Assembly (NCBI GenBank): GCA_024220525.1
Contig: JAMYWO010000061.1
Span: forward strand, 126,440-148,810
Source of the DNA: Cochliopodium minus
Taxonomy: Eukaryota; Discosea; Himatismenida; Cochliopodiidae
DNA length: 22,371 nt
Reading direction: 5' to 3'
In this document: piece after piece, positions 1 through 9,282 of the stretch
Layout of the letters: the number at the start of each line of letters is the position of its first letter
Numbering within the stretch: the stretch's first letter is position 1
The notes under the pieces: model-generated
What the model saw: the letters and a program-made list of their open reading frames with translations, nothing else
What the model was told of the DNA's origin: nothing
Databases searched by the model: none
Translations under genes and position numbers: made by a program

Positions 1-489
1 AATTACTTTTGGGAAGTATTCAGAAGTTACAAAATGAAGAGGTGTTCCCTTGGAAATCCTGGATAAAGAATTGACATCCAGCTTTTCTGAAATTAGGAAA
101 TCGATTATTGAAGTGTCCATTCCTTTCATACAAGCAAAATGAAGAGCATTCATATCAGCTTTTGGAGAAAAATTGAGATCAGCTTTGAATGAGATGAATA
201 GTGAAATTTGTTCTATTGTTGGCTTTCTATTCATCAAATATTGTAAATTGGTTCTATAACCAATGAAATAATTTGGATTGGCTTTTTTCTTCAAGAAAAA
301 TTCATAATTATTGCTTTTTTTATTAATTTCTTCATTCAATAAAACTGAATATTTTTTCTCATCATCTTGATCGGGAACTTTTGGATCTTCTATTTTAATT
401 TGAGTATATCCAGAACTTTTACCATAATTTGTTTCATTTTCAAAGAATGAGATATTATCGATTGAATTATTTTGTAAGATTTGAGACAT
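1..489 (-). CDS. Ankyrin-repeat protein, 5' part (continues past window start)
   Basis: Reading leftward from an ATG at 489-487, the frame stays open for 163 codons and runs off the window edge. The first ~85 residues are polar and show no recognisable domain (start MSQILQNNSIDNISFFENE). From about residue 105 there is an ankyrin-type helix-turn-helix pattern: ADMNALHFACMKGMDTSIIDFLIS, whose ALHFA is the usual TPLHxA helix, then KLDVNS as the loop, then KGTPLHF beginning a second repeat. Ankyrin repeats bind proteins; partner and role cannot be told from this fragment. No intron is visible in this part, unlike most neighbours. The gene is on the same strand as the Ca2+-ATPase gene, 261 bp beyond that gene's stop. 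The domain call is fairly sure; the function is unknown. Confidence 0.75.
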   Translation of the reverse strand, partial: MSQILQNNSIDNISFFENETNYGKSSGYTQIKIEDPKVPDQDDEKKYSVLLNEEINKKSNNYEFFLKKKANPNYFIGYRTNLQYLMNRKPTIEQISLFISFKADLNFSPKADMNALHFACMKGMDTSIIDFLISEKLDVNSLSRISKGTPLHFVTSEYFPKVI

Positions 490-750
490 TATTTGAGTAA
501 ATGAAGAGAATTAGTAATTTTTCTCTTTTTTATTTATTAATTTTTTTTATTTTTTTTTATTTTTTATTTTGGAAAAATAATAAAAAACTTAAGAAAACCA
601 AAGAATTTTTTAACATCTTCCTTTCCAAAATTTTTTCAACTTTTGAGGAAATATTCATTATGCAAAAAAGTAATTTTTTGAAATTTTGAAAATGAACTTC
701 TTTAATAATAATAAAAAAAATTTTTTTTTGTTTGTTTGTTAGTGAGTTGG
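490..750. other. AT-rich intergenic spacer
   Basis: This spacer lies between the stop of the Ca2+-ATPase gene at 751 and the start of the ankyrin gene at 489. It is almost entirely T-rich on the plus strand. Short open frames across it are low-complexity Phe/Leu/Lys translations without homology-like character. I see no RNA gene or repeat. It presumably holds the 3' end of the ATPase transcript and the ankyrin gene's promoter. Confidence 0.6.
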
Positions 751-3700
751 TCAAAAAGATCCGTAATCTTTCTTCATATCCTTTCTGGACAACAAAGGAC
801 CCTTTTGCTTATGATCATCCTCAATATCCAACTCATCATTCAAAAGTTTGTTGTGAGAACTGTTGTTTCTTCTTTTGAACAAAATGTCCATGAAATGTCT
901 CTCAGGAACCTTAATGAGTCTCGATATCAAACCGAGAACTAGGGAGAACAAACCGATACCCACACAGGAGATCCATTCCACTGAGTCGAGAGGTTGTACC
1001 TTGAATACCTCTCCTGTGAACTCCACGATGATCGCTTGAAGAACAACAGTGATGGCAATCACAGACAAAAATACCCAATTTGTGAAGAATCCTAACAAAA
1101 ATGAAATTTTAAAAAGAAAAAAATTAAAAAAAAAATATTAAAAAAATAATTCAAAAAATAATTAAAATATTAAAAAAAATAAAATTAAAAATAGTAAGAA
1201 AAAAAGTAAAAAAAATAAAATTAAAAATAGTAAGAAAAAAAGTAAAAAAAATTAAAAAAAATTAAAAAAATTCTTTTTTTTTACCTTTAAATACATTTAA
1301 TTCGTCGATGATGGTTCTTGCGTTAAGTTCATTGAAGACTTGGCAGAAGACGAAAGTGTTGAATACCATGGTGTAGTGTCTGGTGGTTTTGGCAGGGATA
1401 TTCCAGATGGTTGGACCTACATACAAAATGACCATCATGGCACCGACTAAATAAAAAAAAAAATAAAAAAAAATAAATAATAAAAAATATAATAAAAAAA
1501 TAAATATGAAATAAAAAGAATAAAAAGAATAAAATAAAAATAAAAAAAATAATGTATAAATTTTTTTTTTGACCTTGATAGATAGCTTGTACGAAAATGT
1601 TTTTGATCATTCTGTTGGTGAGGAGACGTTCTTCACGACCGTGAGGACGTTCTTCCATCAAACGTTGTTGAGGCTTCTCTGTTCCGAGCGCGAGAGCAGC
1701 CATGGTGTCCATGATCAAGTTGACCCACAACAATTGAACTGCCTTCAAAGGAGCACCTATACACAAAAATGTTAGGAATTTTTAATTAAAAAAAATTAAA
1801 AAAATTAAAAAAAAAACTCTTTAAAAAGAATAAATTAAATCATCAAAAATAAGAAAACTAAAAAAAAAAATTTGTTACATTATTTTTTTATTTTATTTTT
1901 TCAATTTGAATAATTAAAACAAAAAAGTAATTAAATTTAAAGAAAAAAACAAATTAAATAAAATCAATTTATCGAGAAAATTAAATGAAAAAAAATGAAA
2001 ATGAAATGAAAAAAATTAAATAAAAAATATCAAATGAAAAAAATTATTTTGGAAAAAAAAATTAATTACCTTGTCTTGTTGCAGCTCCAATCAAAGAAAT
2101 CAAAATAGCACCAAAATTGACGGTCAACTGAAATTGAAGAAACTTTCTGATGTTTTCGAAGACACATCTTCCCCAGAGGACAGACTTGACGATGGAGTTG
2201 AAGTTGTCGTCCATGATGACGATGTCGGATGCTTCCTTGGCAACGTTGGAACCACTTCCCATAGAAAGTCCCACATCTGCTTCTTTCAACGCTTTGGCAT
2301 CATTTGTACCATCTAAAAACATGAACAAAAATTAATAAAAAAAATTAATAAAAAAATAAAAAAAAATGAACAATAAATGAAAAATATAAAGAAAAATATT
2401 TGCTTTAATTTTTTTAAAAATATAACGATAAATTGATTTTTCTTAATTTTACATTATTACTAATATTATTTTTATTTTTTATTAAATTAATTTTTATTTT
2501 TTATTTTTTTTTACCTCCAGTTACTGCAACTACTTCCCCTTCTTCTCTAAGAAGTTTGACGAATCTGAGCTTGTCGTCAGGGAGGGAACGAGCGAGGACT
2601 TTCAATCTAGGCATCACTTCTTTAACTTCCTTGTCGGTTTTCTTTCTGAAGACATCTCCACTCCAAACCACATCTCTTTCTGAAGTAACAATAGAACATT
2701 TCTCTGCAATTTTTCTAGCAGTAACTTCGTAATCACCTAATTAAATTATTTCAAAAAAAAATATTTGAATTTAAATTTTTATTTGAAATGTAAAAAAATT
2801 ATTATTTAAAAAAAAAAATTTTAAATGTGAATTAAAATTTTTGTAACAAAATTTATCATTTTTTGGATCAAAATAAAATCAAAAAATTAAATTTTTTTTT
2901 TACCAGTAATCATTCTGACAGTGATACCTGCTCTTTGACATTGATCGACAGCCCCAGGTACTTCAGGACGTACAGGATCTTCAATACCAAACAAACCTAC
3001 ATAGGTCAACTGGGTGGCCAAGGTAGGGGTGTCAGGCACGAGAATGCGCTCAGAAATGGGGTCGTTCTCAGTCTTATTCAAGTCCAACCACTCCCTCCAC
3101 TCCTCCTCTTCGAAATCGCGGTAAGCAACAAGAAGAGTTCTCAAACCATCAGTACTCAACTCCTCGACCAAGTTGGACAATTTTTCTTTGTATTCGTTGG
3201 TTGCTTCGACCAATTTTCCGTCAGGAAGAAGGATGTGGGTGAGATCCTTGATGAGCTGGTCAGGTGCTCCCTTACAAAACAATCTGCAGACGTTCTCGTC
3301 CTTTCTGAAGACGACAGTGTACATTCTCTTTATGACGGAGCTGAATGGGAACTCTCTCACAATGTTGTTTCTTTCTCTCTTACGCACTTCTTTGTGGTAG
3401 AGAGGTTTTTCGATGATTTTGTCTGCCATGTCGACGAGAGACATTTCGGTAGGGTTTCCTCCAATGACATCCCATCTTTCTGCGAGTTTTAATTGTTTTT
3501 TTTTGAAGCATCCATCGTCTTCCTCTTGGACTTCCTCTTTTTTTTGACGGACAGTCTTAGAGTTGAGGTAGATGTTGTTGATCAAAAATTCTTCTTTTAC
3601 TCTTTTGTCGATGTTAAAATTAAATTTCAAATGCATTTCTACAAACTTGCTGCTTTCGTGAGATTTCTTCTCTTCGGAAAACATTTCAAACCCAATGAAT

Positions 3701-5442
3701 CCTTTAACTACTGTCATGACATTTTGAGTCAGAGTACCAGTTTTATCAGAGCAAATGTTAGTTGCGCCACCTTTTTGTTCACAAATAAGAATTGATAATA
3801 AAAAAAAGGTCAATCAAAAAAGAAAGGAGATTAAATAGATTTACCCATTGTTTCACAAGCTTCAAGATGTCTCACAAGATTTTGATCTTTCAACATCGCT
3901 TTCATAGAGTAAGCCAATGAAATGGTGACAGCCAAAGGAAGACCTTCAGGAATAGCAACGACAAGAACTAAAAAAAAAAAAAATTAGAAAATGAATCAAA
4001 ACAATAAATATCAAATAAAAAACTTTATTTACCTGTAATTCCAATAACAAATGCATCTACAACACCATTGAGAAGACCCCAATTCCAAGATTCTTCCAAA
4101 ATAACAGCGGAGGTGTCAATAGCCCAAAATATTGACAAAATGAAGAAAACGATGAAACCGCAAGACAAACCTGCTTTACTGATAAACTCTGCCATATCAT
4201 CCAAGTACTCTTGAAGAGGAGTATCCTCATGTTCGTGATCTTGTAAATCTTTCAATGTTTGACCCCATACGGAATGAACACCTTTTATATTTTGATAAGA
4301 ATAATTTAATTAAATCAAAATAAAAAGAATATTCCATTGAATATTTATTTATAATTATATTATATTTTCAATTATCATAATTTTTTTTAAATTCAGATGA
4401 ATATTTTTATATTTACGAAAAAAAAAGAGATGTTTACCAACAGCAGTTGCGATCATAATACCGGATCCTTGCAATACCATTGTATTAGATAAGAATAATG
4501 GATCTTTATTCAAAGATTTGGTGACGGGAAGATTCTCTCCAGTCATTGAAGATTCATCAATCATGATATCATTCCCCTTTATCAAAAATCCATCACAAGG
4601 TACCATATCTCCTTCGGCCAAAATGATGATATCTCCTACAACAATGTCTGAAGCCAATATCTCTACAGGATCTCCATTTCTTCTTACTTTTGACTTTAAT
4701 ACATCTGCTTTGTTTAATTTTTTGAATTGTCTTGCTTTATCCCAATCTAATGTCGATGTTACTATTGTTACCAATAATACAGCTATGACAATCGATAATC
4801 CTTCTATCCATCCTCCCTTTCCTTTTTGGCCAGTCACTGGATCTGGTTCGTGGAAGAAAATACCCAAGATCAATGAGACTATTGCAGCAAAGCACAAGAT
4901 GATGATGGTTGTATCTGCGAATGCTCCAATGAACAATTGAAACCACCATTTGGATTTCGTTTCTGGAAGAGCATTACCTCCAAATCTACAAATAAATAAC
5001 AATAAAATTTAAAATATTTTAGATTTATAAGCTATTTTTAATCTTGAATAAGATATATTATCATAATTTTCTATCTTGATTTTTCAAATAAAAAAATTAT
5101 AAAATATTTTTATATATTTTATAAATTTGAGAAATATAACTTATATATAGTAACGAATGAGTAATCCATTCCTATATTGTTTTATAGGTTTTCACTAATT
5201 TTTTAAAAAATAAGAATATACATGTCAATTCTATTTTGTCTATCCTCTTCTCCACTCAATCCTTGATCTATTTGTACATTCAATAACTTTACAACAGTTT
5301 CTATTCCTCCGAATTCTTGAATGAATTCTCCTCTTTTGCCATTTCGAGGTTCCATTTCTAGAGTGGTGGCCATCCATTGATTTATATTTTTTGCCAAATC
5401 ATGATCTAATTCATGATTCTCATCAATCTTTTCTTTGATCAT
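751..5442 (-). CDS. Plasma-membrane-type Ca2+-transporting P-type ATPase (P2B), 10 exons
   Basis: This is an ATP-driven Ca2+ pump that moves Ca2+ out of the cytosol across the plasma membrane or into an acidic store. Exons in transcript order: 5442-5222, 4985-4438, 4281-4033, 3967-3845, 3770-2904, 2736-2515, 2312-2070, 1756-1574, 1446-1285, 1091-751; 3159 nt, 1052 aa. Seen: M1-M2 from about residue 88; the actuator-domain TGE at 222-224 (TGENLP); M4 with PEGLP at 346-350; the phosphorylated aspartate D389 in SDKTGT; the hinge TGDGTND with D744; N837 and D841 in M6 (NLIMD), the P2B Ca2+-ligand pair; four further C-terminal membrane segments; and a hydrophilic tail of about 60 residues. The order and spacing match PMCA rather than SERCA. 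The ATG at 5442 is the first in frame after a TAG at 5472-5470, but that TAG could instead be an intron acceptor, so an extra 5' exon is possible. No long calmodulin-binding extension is obvious at either end. Confidence 0.93.
1172..1243. repeat. 36-bp tandem duplication inside a Ca2+-ATPase intron
   Basis: The segment containing AAAATTAAAAATAGTAAG at 1181 recurs at 1217, with flanking A-rich bases also matching. This gives two nearly identical 36-bp copies inside the 193-bp intron before the last exon. It suggests recent slippage or unequal crossing-over and shows how introns here grow. Confidence 0.8.
1757..2069 (-). other. Large intron of the Ca2+-ATPase gene
   Basis: This 313-bp intron separates the exon carrying the TGDGTND hinge from the exon carrying M6. 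It has GTAATT at the donor and TATAG at the acceptor on the minus strand. It is nearly pure A/T, and I see no nested gene or structured element in it. Confidence 0.7.
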
Positions 5443-5782
5443 TTTCTCAACAAACAAGTGACAAAAATTCTAATTTTTAAAAATCAAGAATTTTTTTTTT
5501 TTTTTTGATTTTAAATTTTATAATATATTTATATTTTTTTTATTTCAATCAAAATTATTCAATTTATTTGAAGAGAATAAACAAAGGGGAATCATTATTT
5601 TTAAACGTAAATTGGGAGAAAATCTTTTGAATTTTTAAAATTTAGATTCAACATCTAAAATATAATTAATTATTCAATTTCATTCAACTCTTTTCTAAAA
5701 TGAAACAAAAAGTTGGAAAAAAATACATACTTCCGCTTAGTTTTTCTTATTGTAACCAAAGGTCTTTTAATTTATAATTAAT
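5443..5782. other. Intergenic spacer, Ca2+-ATPase promoter side
   Basis: These 340 bp upstream of the Ca2+-ATPase start are A/T-rich. There is a slightly less AT-rich patch around 5715-5765, but no open frame with protein-like composition. A possible intron acceptor (TAG read on the minus strand at 5472-5470) sits 28 nt upstream of the chosen ATG. This is the expected place for the ATPase promoter and leader and for the 3' end of the small gene on its other side. Confidence 0.5.
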
Positions 5783-6019
5783 TTAATTATTATAATAATT
5801 TATGCTTGGCAAATATTCTGGTTTGTAAATGTTTTCTCTTCCTAACATATTGAAACCATTTCCATTTATATTTTCATGGAATATCTCGGGTGAAGGATTC
5901 TTTCTTGGATGGTTCAGTGTTTGTTTGAGATCACTTATTTTTTCAAAATGATCAGGGGTGTGATTTGAAAAATTGAAGTCTTTATGTTTTAAATGAGTTT
6001 TATCTAAATTATTTGACAT
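5783..6019 (-). CDS. Small hypothetical protein, 78 aa
   Basis: A single-exon frame runs from ATG (6019) to TAA. The product is hydrophilic and rich in Asn, His, Lys, Pro and Ser (start MSNNLDKTHLKHKDF; end LPSINYYNN), with no signal peptide, membrane segment or domain that I recognise. It looks intrinsically disordered. The residue mix is unlike the Phe/Lys/Ile translations of random spacer in this window, which favours a real gene. It lies 82 bp downstream of another small gene of the same kind on the same strand. The two could be exons of one transcript, but each has its own ATG and stop. Confidence 0.5.
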   Translation of the reverse strand: MSNNLDKTHLKHKDFNFSNHTPDHFEKISDLKQTLNHPRKNPSPEIFHENINGNGFNMLGRENIYKPEYLPSINYYNN

Positions 6020-6101
6020 ATTTGATTTTTTTTTTTTAATTTTTTTTTATTTTTTAAATCCAAACATTAATGAAGCTAATTTTTCTTTCTATTTTTAAAT
6101 T

Positions 6102-6356
6102 TTATTTGTCATTCTTTTTAGTACTTGGGTTCAAGTATTGATCAATTTCTGATTCTTTTGGAAAAAAAGAATCTTTCTCAGTAGTTTTCAATCTGGGATT
6201 CAAATTAATGTCGATATCTTCAGGAATGGTTTTTGTGGAATAATTGTTTTTATTTTCTATTTTATTTTTGTTTTTCAAATTTAACAAATCTTCTTTCTTG
6301 TTTTCTGTTAAAACGGGGCTATTTCTAGAAAAACTGTCTCTCCTCCTATGTGACAT
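6102..6356 (-). CDS. Small charged hypothetical protein, 84 aa
   Basis: A single-exon frame runs from ATG (6356) to TAA. The protein begins MSHRRRDSFSRNSP, a basic Arg/Ser-rich stretch, followed by a Lys/Asn/Glu-rich middle and an acidic-polar end. No domain is recognised and disorder is likely. RRRDSFSR resembles a basophilic kinase site (inference). It is the middle member of three small same-strand genes with similar lengths and compositions. I cannot show homology among them by eye. Confidence 0.5.
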   Translation of the reverse strand: MSHRRRDSFSRNSPVLTENKKEDLLNLKNKNKIENKNNYSTKTIPEDIDINLNPRLKTTEKDSFFPKESEIDQYLNPSTKKNDK

Positions 6357-6552
6357 TATTTTTTAGATTATTTCAAAAATTTTTTGTTATTTATTTATTT
6401 TATTTGACATTTTATTTCATCATTATTTCAAAAAATCATAAACGAGAAAAAGGCATAATTTTCCTATTTTGCAACAATAAATTTTCAGCTTTCTTTTAAA
6501 TTTTGCAAAAATATTAATTATTAAAACTTTTTAAATAATTTATTTCTTTCTA

Positions 6553-6819
6553 TTAATTTTTGGTTTTTTGTTTTTGTCTTTTTGTTTGATTTTCTTGATT
6601 TGATTCATTGGTTTGAGGATTTTTTTCGATAGGCTTCAATGAATGGTTGTTCTTTTCATTTTGAGTATTTTTTTTGAGATCTTTCTTGTCAGTGGAGTTG
6701 GCTGCCGAAGATTCTTGTCTTTCTGCCTCCCTCTTTCATAATTTTAAAAGAAAAATATAAAATTTATGAAAATTTTGTATTACCCAACGAGGAATGTGTT
6801 TATGATGCTTGTTGGACAT
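6553..6819 (-). CDS. Small basic hypothetical protein, 71 aa, two exons
   Basis: Too short to show as one open frame. Exon 1 is 6819-6784 (12 codons, MSNKHHKHIPRW). A 51-bp intron 6783-6733 follows (GTAATA at the donor, TATGAAAG at the acceptor), then exon 2, 6732-6553, ending in TAA. Together they make 216 nt. The junction gives a smooth HIPRW-REAERQESSAA sequence with strong codon-like character, whereas unspliced reading soon stops. The rest is Lys/Asn/Gln-rich and probably disordered. A short His/Lys-rich start followed by IPRW and a charged helix may be a small conserved motif, but I do not recognise the family. Confidence 0.55.
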
Positions 6820-6975
6820 AATAAAGAGAAAATAAATTTTTTTTTAGTTTTTTTTATAAATATTTAATTCCTAAAATAAATTTAATATAAAGATTATCTC
6901 CGAAATTTCTTTATTAAATTGAAATTAAAATGAACCTAAAATAGATTAAAAGAAGAGAAGAAGGGGTTTATTAAT

Positions 6976-8277
6976 TTAAAGGTATCTGATTTTTTTTATT
7001 TCAAAATATTCTTTGGAATATGTGATTGAAACAGCAAAACGAACACCATCTTCATCGATTTTCGACAATCCATTGAGTAAACTTCTGTTATTGGCGGTTT
7101 TGGGTTTGCTGGGACAAGTGGTGATCATCTCTTTTTTTTCCAAGTCAATAACTATTTTTACATCTACAGGAGGTTCATCACCCTGAGTGTTAAAGCCACT
7201 GCTGTAAGAACTTGCGACAACTATGAAATAGTAAAAATGAAAATTAATTTAAAAGATTTTAAAAATCTTGAATTTCAAATAAATATGTAATCTAAAATCT
7301 CAAATAAACTTTAAAAGAAATTTTTTTTTTTTTAATTCAAAGTAATTTACCTCCAACTCCTTGCCCACTGTGTTGATAACTGTTCCAATTATTATAGGAA
7401 GAACTTATAACCCCTTTCATTAAAATTAAAAAATAATAAATAATTAATAAAATGAGAATGAAAATAAGGATGATCAAAAAAAAACTGAAACTAAAATTAT
7501 TTGAATAACAAAAATTTTTTTTTTTCAATTTTTTTTTTTTTTTTTTTTACCAAATGTAAACCACGAACCTCTGTTAGATTGATATGTACAAATCAATTCA
7601 ACTTTCTTTTTACCTTTAAAGACTGTTTTGGAAGGAACAGTTCTTATCACGCCATCAGCTTTGTAAATCACTTTTTTTTTGTTGATTTCAAAATGTTCTT
7701 TATTCACTGAATTTGGATCCCAATCAAAAGGGCTCAAGTGTCTGAAGTAGAGGAGATATCTGTTCATCTTCTTTTCAAACTCATCTCTCGTTGGATCCAT
7801 CATTGTTTCTTCTATTTCCTTTTCATTTAGTATTTCTTCATTCAATTCTCTTTTGCACATACTTTCCCACAAACTCCCTTTTATTTTTTATAATTTAATT
7901 TTAAATTCCCGCCTTTTAAGTGAAAAAATTATCAAATTGAAATTTCTTTATAGAAGGTCCTTGATTTCAAACAAAATTAAAATAAAAGTTGTATTCATCA
8001 AAAATATATATGAATTTATTTTATATATTTGAGTTTTAATGAGTTTTTATTTACCAACATTAGGAGAACACCATAATAATTTGAATAGAAATTTGTTCAA
8101 TCTGAATAATGCAGGAATATCTTTGGCATTTAAGAATTGGAAAATGTAACAAAGAATCATTTTGGGTAATTTTTCAAAAGAAGAATTTCCTGTTGAAATA
8201 TATTCTATATTTTTGAATATTTGATCAAAAATGAATTTTCTTTTGATTGTTTCATTCAGATCTTCTTCAATTTCCAT
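6976..8277 (-). CDS. F-box protein, 285 aa, four exons
   Basis: Exons in transcript order: 8277-8055, 7877-7551, 7413-7351, 7220-6976; 858 nt including TAA. Residues ~36-90 read as an F-box: FEKLPKMILCYIFQFLNAKD, then the helix IPALFRLNKFLFKLLW and, across the first intron, SLWESMCKRE, which matches the usual end of an F-box (LWR..C.RE). F-box proteins link Skp1/Cullin-1 ubiquitin ligases to substrates. The rest (about 100-285) holds beta-rich sequence: VELICTYQSNRGSW, a Ser/Tyr/Asn/Gly-rich linker at ~185-210, then VDVKIVIDLEKKEM and VRFAVSITYSKEYFEI. The last two resemble the later strands of a SPRY domain, giving a possible F-box plus SPRY layout. The SPRY call is weak. It is divergent from MND1, with 206 bp between the two starts. 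Confidence 0.75.
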
Positions 8278-8298
8278 TTTTTTTTTATTTTTATTTCA

Positions 8299-8453
8299 GG
8301 AAAAGAATTCAATTGGGGGAAATTCATAAGAAGCTTGAAATAGCAAAAAACTTTAAATTTCCTTTTGTAGAAGAATGTTTGGAGTTTAAATTTGAGTTGT
8401 GGCAAAATTATAAAAAATTTTCTTTGAAAATGTATAAAATAAAAAAAAATTGA
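8299..8453 (+). CDS. Exon-like orphan reading frame (uncertain)
   Basis: A T-rich tract ending TTTCAG at 8293-8298 is followed by an open stretch to TGA at 8453. It encodes a helical, charged sequence beginning GKRIQLGE or RKRIQLGEIHKKLE and containing FPFVEECLEFKFELWQNY. It looks like a last exon, but no upstream ATG exon is visible on the plus strand: that side is filled by the oppositely oriented F-box gene. It ends 30 bp before the MND1 start, so it may instead be MND1 leader sequence or a fragment of a lost gene. Coding status is doubtful. Confidence 0.2.
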
Positions 8454-8483
8454 AAAGGAAAAAATTTAACACAATAAAAGAAA

Positions 8484-9189
8484 ATGAGCAAAAAGAAAGG
8501 ATTATCAAGAGATGAGAAATTGGAAAGGATGCTTGAATTATTCAGAGAATCTGTAAAATATAAAATAAAGAGCATATTAAACATATTTCCATAATACCAA
8601 CAAATATAGACCTATATTAATACATATTAATCAATAATAGAAAGCAGTATTGACATTAAAAGATTTGGAAAAGCGTGCATTCAAAGAAAAAGGGATAGTG
8701 AAACAAACAGTGAAGGATATAGCGTTGGAATTGACGTATGATGGGAAGATATTCATGGAGAAGGTGGGAACATCGAATTACTTCTGGTCATTCCCCTCTC
8801 ATTATCTGAAGATGAGAACCTCCAAGATAGAGGAATTGACAGAGAGCATCTCCAAATCAAAGAGGAAAAGGGAGGATCTCGAAAAGAAAAGGGATGAACT
8901 GTTAGAAACAAGACAACCAACAGAAGAAAGGGAATCAAAATTGCAAAAATTGGAGGAATTGAAAGAATTGAACGATACCTACAAAAAAGAATTGTCTGAG
9001 TTCGCACAGAACGATCCAGAGTTGATCGAGGCTTACAACAACGATATCAAGATCTTCAAGGAAAGTGCTAACAGATGGACTGACAACATCTTTTCTTTGA
9101 GAAGCTACATTGAATCGAAATTCTCCATGTTGAGAGAGGATTCAGATAAAGCATTGAATATTGATGAGAATTTTGATTATATAGAATAA
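8484..9189 (+). CDS. MND1: Meiotic nuclear division protein 1 (Hop2-Mnd1 complex subunit)
   Basis: Two exons, 8484-8552 and 8641-9189, are joined over an 88-bp intron (GTAAAA donor, AATAG acceptor). They give 205 aa, the same length as human MND1. The start MSKKKGLSRDEKLERMLELF and the motifs LKDLEK, EKGIV, GTSNYFWSFPS, TEER, AANRWTDNIF-like SANRWTDNIFSLRSY, and the end NFDYIE all match the family. Domains: an N-terminal winged helix (about 10-70), a long coiled coil (about 75-150) and a C-terminal capping helix region. In known organisms MND1 pairs with HOP2 and stimulates Dmc1/Rad51 strand exchange in meiosis. Its intact state suggests that the organism keeps meiotic recombination. It converges with the secreted-protein gene downstream, 93 bp between stops. 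Confidence 0.97.
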
Positions 9190-9282
9190 AAAAATAAAAT
9201 AAATTAAAAAAAATGTGTTTAAAATTTCCAAGAATTAAAAAAAAAAATATTTTTTATTTTATGTAAAAATTCTTTAATTTCA

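Noticed and set aside
2863-3492. 209-codon plus-strand open frame
   Set aside because: Lies antisense to the 867-nt exon of the Ca2+-ATPase, which carries the unmistakable SDKTGT motif; the plus frame has no family-like motifs.
4518-4940. 140-codon plus-strand open frame
   Set aside because: Antisense shadow of the Ca2+-ATPase exon with M1, M2 and the TGE motif.
5203-5457. Start of the Ca2+-ATPase at 5457
   Set aside because: That position is TTG, not ATG. The first in-frame ATG is at 5442, with an in-frame TAG shortly upstream.
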